DNA of 7,810 nucleotides from JBHENC01 sp051000345. Its GTDB lineage: Bacteria; Acidobacteriota; Blastocatellia; Pyrinomonadales; Pyrinomonadaceae. Location of the stretch: NCBI GenBank assembly GCA_051000345.1, contig JBPCOJ010000117.1:1-7810 (forward strand), in the 5' to 3' direction. Shown here in pieces: positions 5,935-7,810 of this stretch (positions within the stretch are counted from its first letter, which is position 1; every line of letters begins with the position of its first letter). The position numbers were made by a program, and so were the translations under genes. Under the pieces are notes generated by a model. It made no database searches and was not told the origin of the DNA. It was given only the letters and a program-made list of their open reading frames with translations.

Positions 5935-6582
5935 ATGAGTCTCTGGAACATACTCGCCCGCCGCGCGCTGAAAAACATTTTTCCGTCCAACGAAATGGCT
6001 GCCGCGAAAAAAGACACGCCTATAAAGGATATGCCTGCGCTGCTTGAACGCCTCCTCGTGCTCGATGATCCGGCGTCGATACACGAAGCCATCGACAATC
6101 TTTCCAAGCCCGAAATAAAGGAACTCGCGCGCGAAGTGCTGCGCAAACGCGCTGATGAAGCCATGGAAGTTTTGCGCACATGCGATTCGTGCCGTGAATT
6201 GCTGGCGGGCGGCGGCTACGATCCAATCGAACTGCTCGAAACCTTGCGCGACAGCATCGGTGAAAAATCTGCGCAAATGGACATCGACGCGAGCGGGCGC
6301 GGCGGCTCGCAAATGGGACAGGGCTACGAAACACGCATACGCTTCGGCCCCGTTAATTTTCTCGCAGGCACTTCGCTCGACGGCATGACGGTGCGCGAAA
6401 GCCAAATCCAAGTCGTCCTGCACGAACTCGCGCACGCCGCCGGAGACGTGATTCCGCCGGACGGCAACGACCCCGCCGAGAGCCAACGCAACCAGCACCG
6501 CATCACACGCGTATGTCTGCCGGAAACGTATGAAAGAATAGGGAGACAGCACTCTGGAGTCAGAAGTCAGGAGCCGGAATAA
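5935..6582 (+). CDS. HExxH metallopeptidase-like protein of unknown function
   Basis: A 215-aa protein without a signal peptide or clear membrane segment. The N-terminal half (about residues 30-110) is helical and charged and carries a Cys-x2-Cys pair (C83, C86). The C-terminal half has a strand-rich block (YETRIRFGPVNFL), then VVLHELAHAAGDVIPPDG, with H163, E164 and H167 as a canonical zinc-protease HExxH motif and D171 as one possible third ligand, and then AESQRNQHRITRVC. The order HExxH, PPDG, ES..N and a late Cys resembles uncharacterised proteins I associate with Acidobacteriota, a family-level impression only. Protease activity is not established. Codons for residues 203-214 are built from 7-base repeats (6542-6576), so the natural C-terminus may have been replaced or extended. 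Start ATG 5935 lacks a clear Shine-Dalgarno; ATG 5995 is an alternative. Confidence 0.7.
   Translation: MSLWNILARRALKNIFPSNEMAAAKKDTPIKDMPALLERLLVLDDPASIHEAIDNLSKPEIKELAREVLRKRADEAMEVLRTCDSCRELLAGGGYDPIELLETLRDSIGEKSAQMDIDASGRGGSQMGQGYETRIRFGPVNFLAGTSLDGMTVRESQIQVVLHELAHAAGDVIPPDGNDPAESQRNQHRITRVCLPETYERIGRQHSGVRSQEPE
6542..6576. repeat. Heptamer repeat array, left arm, inside the 3' end of the HExxH gene
   Basis: Five consecutive 7-base units in one phase: GGAGACA, GCACTCT, GGAGTCA, GAAGTCA and GGAGCCG (starts 6542, 6549, 6556, 6563, 6570). The second unit is degenerate. The block GGAGTCAGAAGTCAGGAG (6556-6573) is an inverted match, 16 of 18, to 6661-6678. The array lies within the coding frame and ends six bases before the stop. 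Confidence 0.75.
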
Positions 6583-6660
6583 AAACGCCTCTGAACATGT
6601 GGAGCATGAGCGCCGTAAACGCGAACGAATAACATGCCGATGAAAAGTTTTCCTTTCTTC
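6577..6660. other. Non-coding spacer between the two heptamer arms
   Basis: This stretch holds the HExxH stop codon (6580-6582) and about 78 further bases without a credible ORF; the longest ATG frame after the stop is about 11 codons. It forms the loop between the inverted heptamer arms. I see no ribosome binding site or T-rich terminator in it. Confidence 0.5.
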
Positions 6661-6716
6661 CTGCTGACTTCTGTCTCCTGACTCCTGTTTTCATGTCTTC
6701 TGTTTTCTGATTACTG
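6661..6716. repeat. Heptamer repeat array, right arm
   Basis: About eight degenerate 7-base units with CTG recurring every seven bases: CTGCTGA, CTTCTGT, CTCCTGA, CTCCTGT, then an imperfect 8-base step, then TCTTCTG, TTTTCTG and ATTACTG. The first 18 bases are the inverted partner of 6556-6573. Degenerate TTCTGAC/TCCTGAC-type heptamers of this kind resemble the short tandemly repeated repetitive sequences known from cyanobacteria. The array ends at the extended -10 of the next gene. Confidence 0.75.
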
Positions 6717-6723
6717 CTATACT
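6715..6723 (+). promoter_or_regulatory. Extended -10 element placed for a leaderless transcript
   Basis: TGCTATACT gives an extended -10 (TGn plus TATACT at 6718-6723). The next ATG begins six bases later at 6730, where transcription itself would be expected to start, so the mRNA would have almost no leader. No Shine-Dalgarno precedes the ATG, which agrees. No good -35 is visible, as is usual for extended -10 promoters. The last heptamer unit supplies the TG. Confidence 0.45.
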
Positions 6724-6729
6724 CTATCT

Positions 6730-7002
6730 ATGGACGAACGAGATCTCTTCGATGAGCGGCAGGAAACAAAACGCGCGAGCTTTGCTTGCCCGCATTGCCG
6801 CGAACGAGCCGATTATGATGTGCGTTGGTTGAAGCGCACGAAGAAAAATTCCTTGCCGCGCGGAGCAGGCGAGCAAGACCGCGCGCGCTTCCAGAAATCG
6901 CGCGATTACATGGTGCGCATAGACGATATGCTCGCCTGCAAAAACATGCGCTGCCGCCGCCGCTTCGATATTCCCAACTCGCAATCCGTTGTTTTTATTT
7001 AG
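6730..7002 (+). CDS. Small zinc-ribbon-like protein of unknown function
   Basis: A 90-aa basic, soluble protein. Two cysteine pairs, CPHC (C20, C23) and CKNMRC (C70, C75), frame a charged middle section (VRWLKRTKKNSLPRGAGEQD...RFQKSRDYMVRIDD), a spacing compatible with a zinc ribbon or a treble-clef-like knuckle. I do not recognise a named family; nucleic-acid binding is a reasonable guess from the basic surface but unproven. The start is placed at ATG 6730 because it begins the only long frame and lies six bases after a TATACT box, suggesting leaderless translation. It is separated from the HExxH gene by the heptamer arrays, so it is probably transcribed on its own. Confidence 0.65.
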   Translation: MDERDLFDERQETKRASFACPHCRERADYDVRWLKRTKKNSLPRGAGEQDRARFQKSRDYMVRIDDMLACKNMRCRRRFDIPNSQSVVFI

Positions 7003-7049
7003 GCGGTCTCTCGTCGCTTTAAGCGCGATGATGAAAGAGAGTGATCAGC

Positions 7050-7637
7050 ATGTCTCTTCAACTAAAACAACGTTATAGCCTCAAAGAATACTTTGCGCTC
7101 GAATTGGAGTCGGAAGAAAAGTACGAGTATTTCAACGGCGATGTTTTCTGCATGAGCGGCGTTAGCCCTAATCACTCGCTGATCGAGGGCAACCTAAATT
7201 TAGCCTTACGGTTGGCTTTGCGTAAACGAAATTGCCTAGTCTTTACATCCAATCTGCGCATCAAAGTTCCCGCTGCTCCGCCTTACCGTTATCCAGACTT
7301 GACAGTTTTATGTGACAAGCCCGTTTACGAAGAAATCGGCGGCATTGATGCGTTGATTAATCCGACGTTGATGATCGAAGTATTGTCTTCCTCGACGGAA
7401 GCTTTTGATCGCGGCGATAAATTCACTTACTACAAATCAATTCCGGGCTTCCGTGAATATCTGCTCATCGCGCAGCACAGGCCGCACATTACACACTATG
7501 TTAAGCAATCGAGCGGAAAATGGGAATATGAAGAAACCAACGATCCTACTGCCGACCTTTACTTGCCGAGCGTAGATTGCACGCTGTCGCTCAATGAAGT
7601 GTATCTAGATGTTGAGTTCGGCACAGACGTGCAATGA
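7050..7637 (+). CDS. Uma2 family (DUF820) PD-(D/E)xK nuclease-like protein
   Basis: A 195-aa protein with the full Uma2 layout: an N-terminal YSLKEYFALELESEEKYEYFNGDVF region (substrate loop and first strand, with the Y/E-rich and NGDVF motif), the helix HSLIEGNLNLALR, then YPDLTV with D83, LMIEVLSSST with E110, and DRGDKFTYYKSI with K124, ending in a beta-rich tail. D83, E110 and K124 fit the PD-(D/E)xK active site. The family is abundant in cyanobacteria and other free-living bacteria and often multicopy; its substrate and role are unknown. ATG 7050 has a GAGAG-type site at about 7037-7041; an in-frame GTG at 7041 would add three residues. The gene is visibly less GC-rich than the centre of the window and follows the zinc-ribbon gene after a 47-base gap. 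Confidence 0.93.
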   Translation: MSLQLKQRYSLKEYFALELESEEKYEYFNGDVFCMSGVSPNHSLIEGNLNLALRLALRKRNCLVFTSNLRIKVPAAPPYRYPDLTVLCDKPVYEEIGGIDALINPTLMIEVLSSSTEAFDRGDKFTYYKSIPGFREYLLIAQHRPHITHYVKQSSGKWEYEETNDPTADLYLPSVDCTLSLNEVYLDVEFGTDVQ

Positions 7638-7810
7638 TTCATCGCGCACGAAGTGTAATTGATTTCCAAATAATACGCTGCCGCAAATCCTGCAAGATTC
7701 TCGACCCGCAGTTAATCATCTTCATTGGACGACGCACAATTCAACGAACAAACGCGTGTCGTCTTCATCACACAGGCTGCGGCATCCATGCCACAACGTC
7801 TAATCTTTTA
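7634..7810 (+). other. Right-edge stretch with ambiguous open frames
   Basis: An ATG at 7634 overlaps the Uma2 stop (ATGA) and its frame stays open for 59 codons to the window edge, but the translation is rich in Cys, His, Arg and Ile and does not look like a protein from this genome. A different frame from TTG 7725 reads MDDAQFNEQTRVVFITQAAA onward to the edge and has a more natural composition, but no Shine-Dalgarno. The second could be the beginning of the next gene. Neither can be decided without the following sequence. Confidence 0.25.

Noticed and set aside
5833..6552. 239-codon open frame on the - strand
   Set aside because: It lies opposite the HExxH gene and the SemiSWEET tail, has a His/Phe/Arg-rich composition and ends within the heptamer repeat; the + strand frame has the recognisable motifs.
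6542..6716. CRISPR array
   Set aside because: The repeats are degenerate 7-base units without spacers, in two opposite-polarity blocks, and no cas gene is present.

Overview
The window is bacterial chromosomal DNA of moderately high GC with dense, short-gapped genes. Every convincing gene lies on the + strand. The combination of a short DUF3417-type glucan phosphorylase, a YtxJ-like protein, DUF971, a SemiSWEET-like protein, a HExxH protein of a type I associate with Acidobacteriota, and degenerate heptamer repeats suggests Acidobacteriota (perhaps Blastocatellia). This is inference from protein flavour; no rRNA or other marker gene is present.

Left end (1-1184): a complete integron-type tyrosine recombinase (IntI) with all six catalytic residues and the integron-specific insertion. 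No cassette array or attC site is visible. The only recombination-site-like element is a single GTTAGGC core at 1119-1125, downstream of the integrase.

Middle left (1185-2115): an unrecognised 117-aa soluble protein, a possible 30-codon mini-ORF, a three-helix CBU_0592-like membrane protein, and a macro-domain gene that has lost its centre. Its N-terminal and C-terminal ends remain in different frames around one junction near 2001-2008.

Centre (2116-4275): an intact alpha-glucan phosphorylase (GT35), the main metabolic gene here. It would release glucose-1-phosphate from glycogen or maltodextrin.

Centre right (4276-5593): a probable promoter starts a tight group of three small genes: a YtxJ-like monothiol thioredoxin-fold protein, a DUF971 zinc-site protein and a single-domain response regulator whose start overlaps the DUF971 stop. 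A nested stem-loop with a GNRA-type loop follows.

Right (5594-7810): a SemiSWEET/PQ-loop-like membrane protein, a HExxH metallopeptidase-like protein whose last codons are made of heptamer repeats, an inverted pair of heptamer-repeat arrays, a small zinc-ribbon protein with a promoter placed for a leaderless transcript, and a Uma2-family nuclease-like protein. The last 170 bases hold only ambiguous open frames. I see no CRISPR array, tRNA, rRNA or insertion sequence, and no clear multi-gene defence system. The most unusual items are the lone integrase with its odd geometry, the gutted macro gene, the heptamer inverted repeat and the nested stem-loop.
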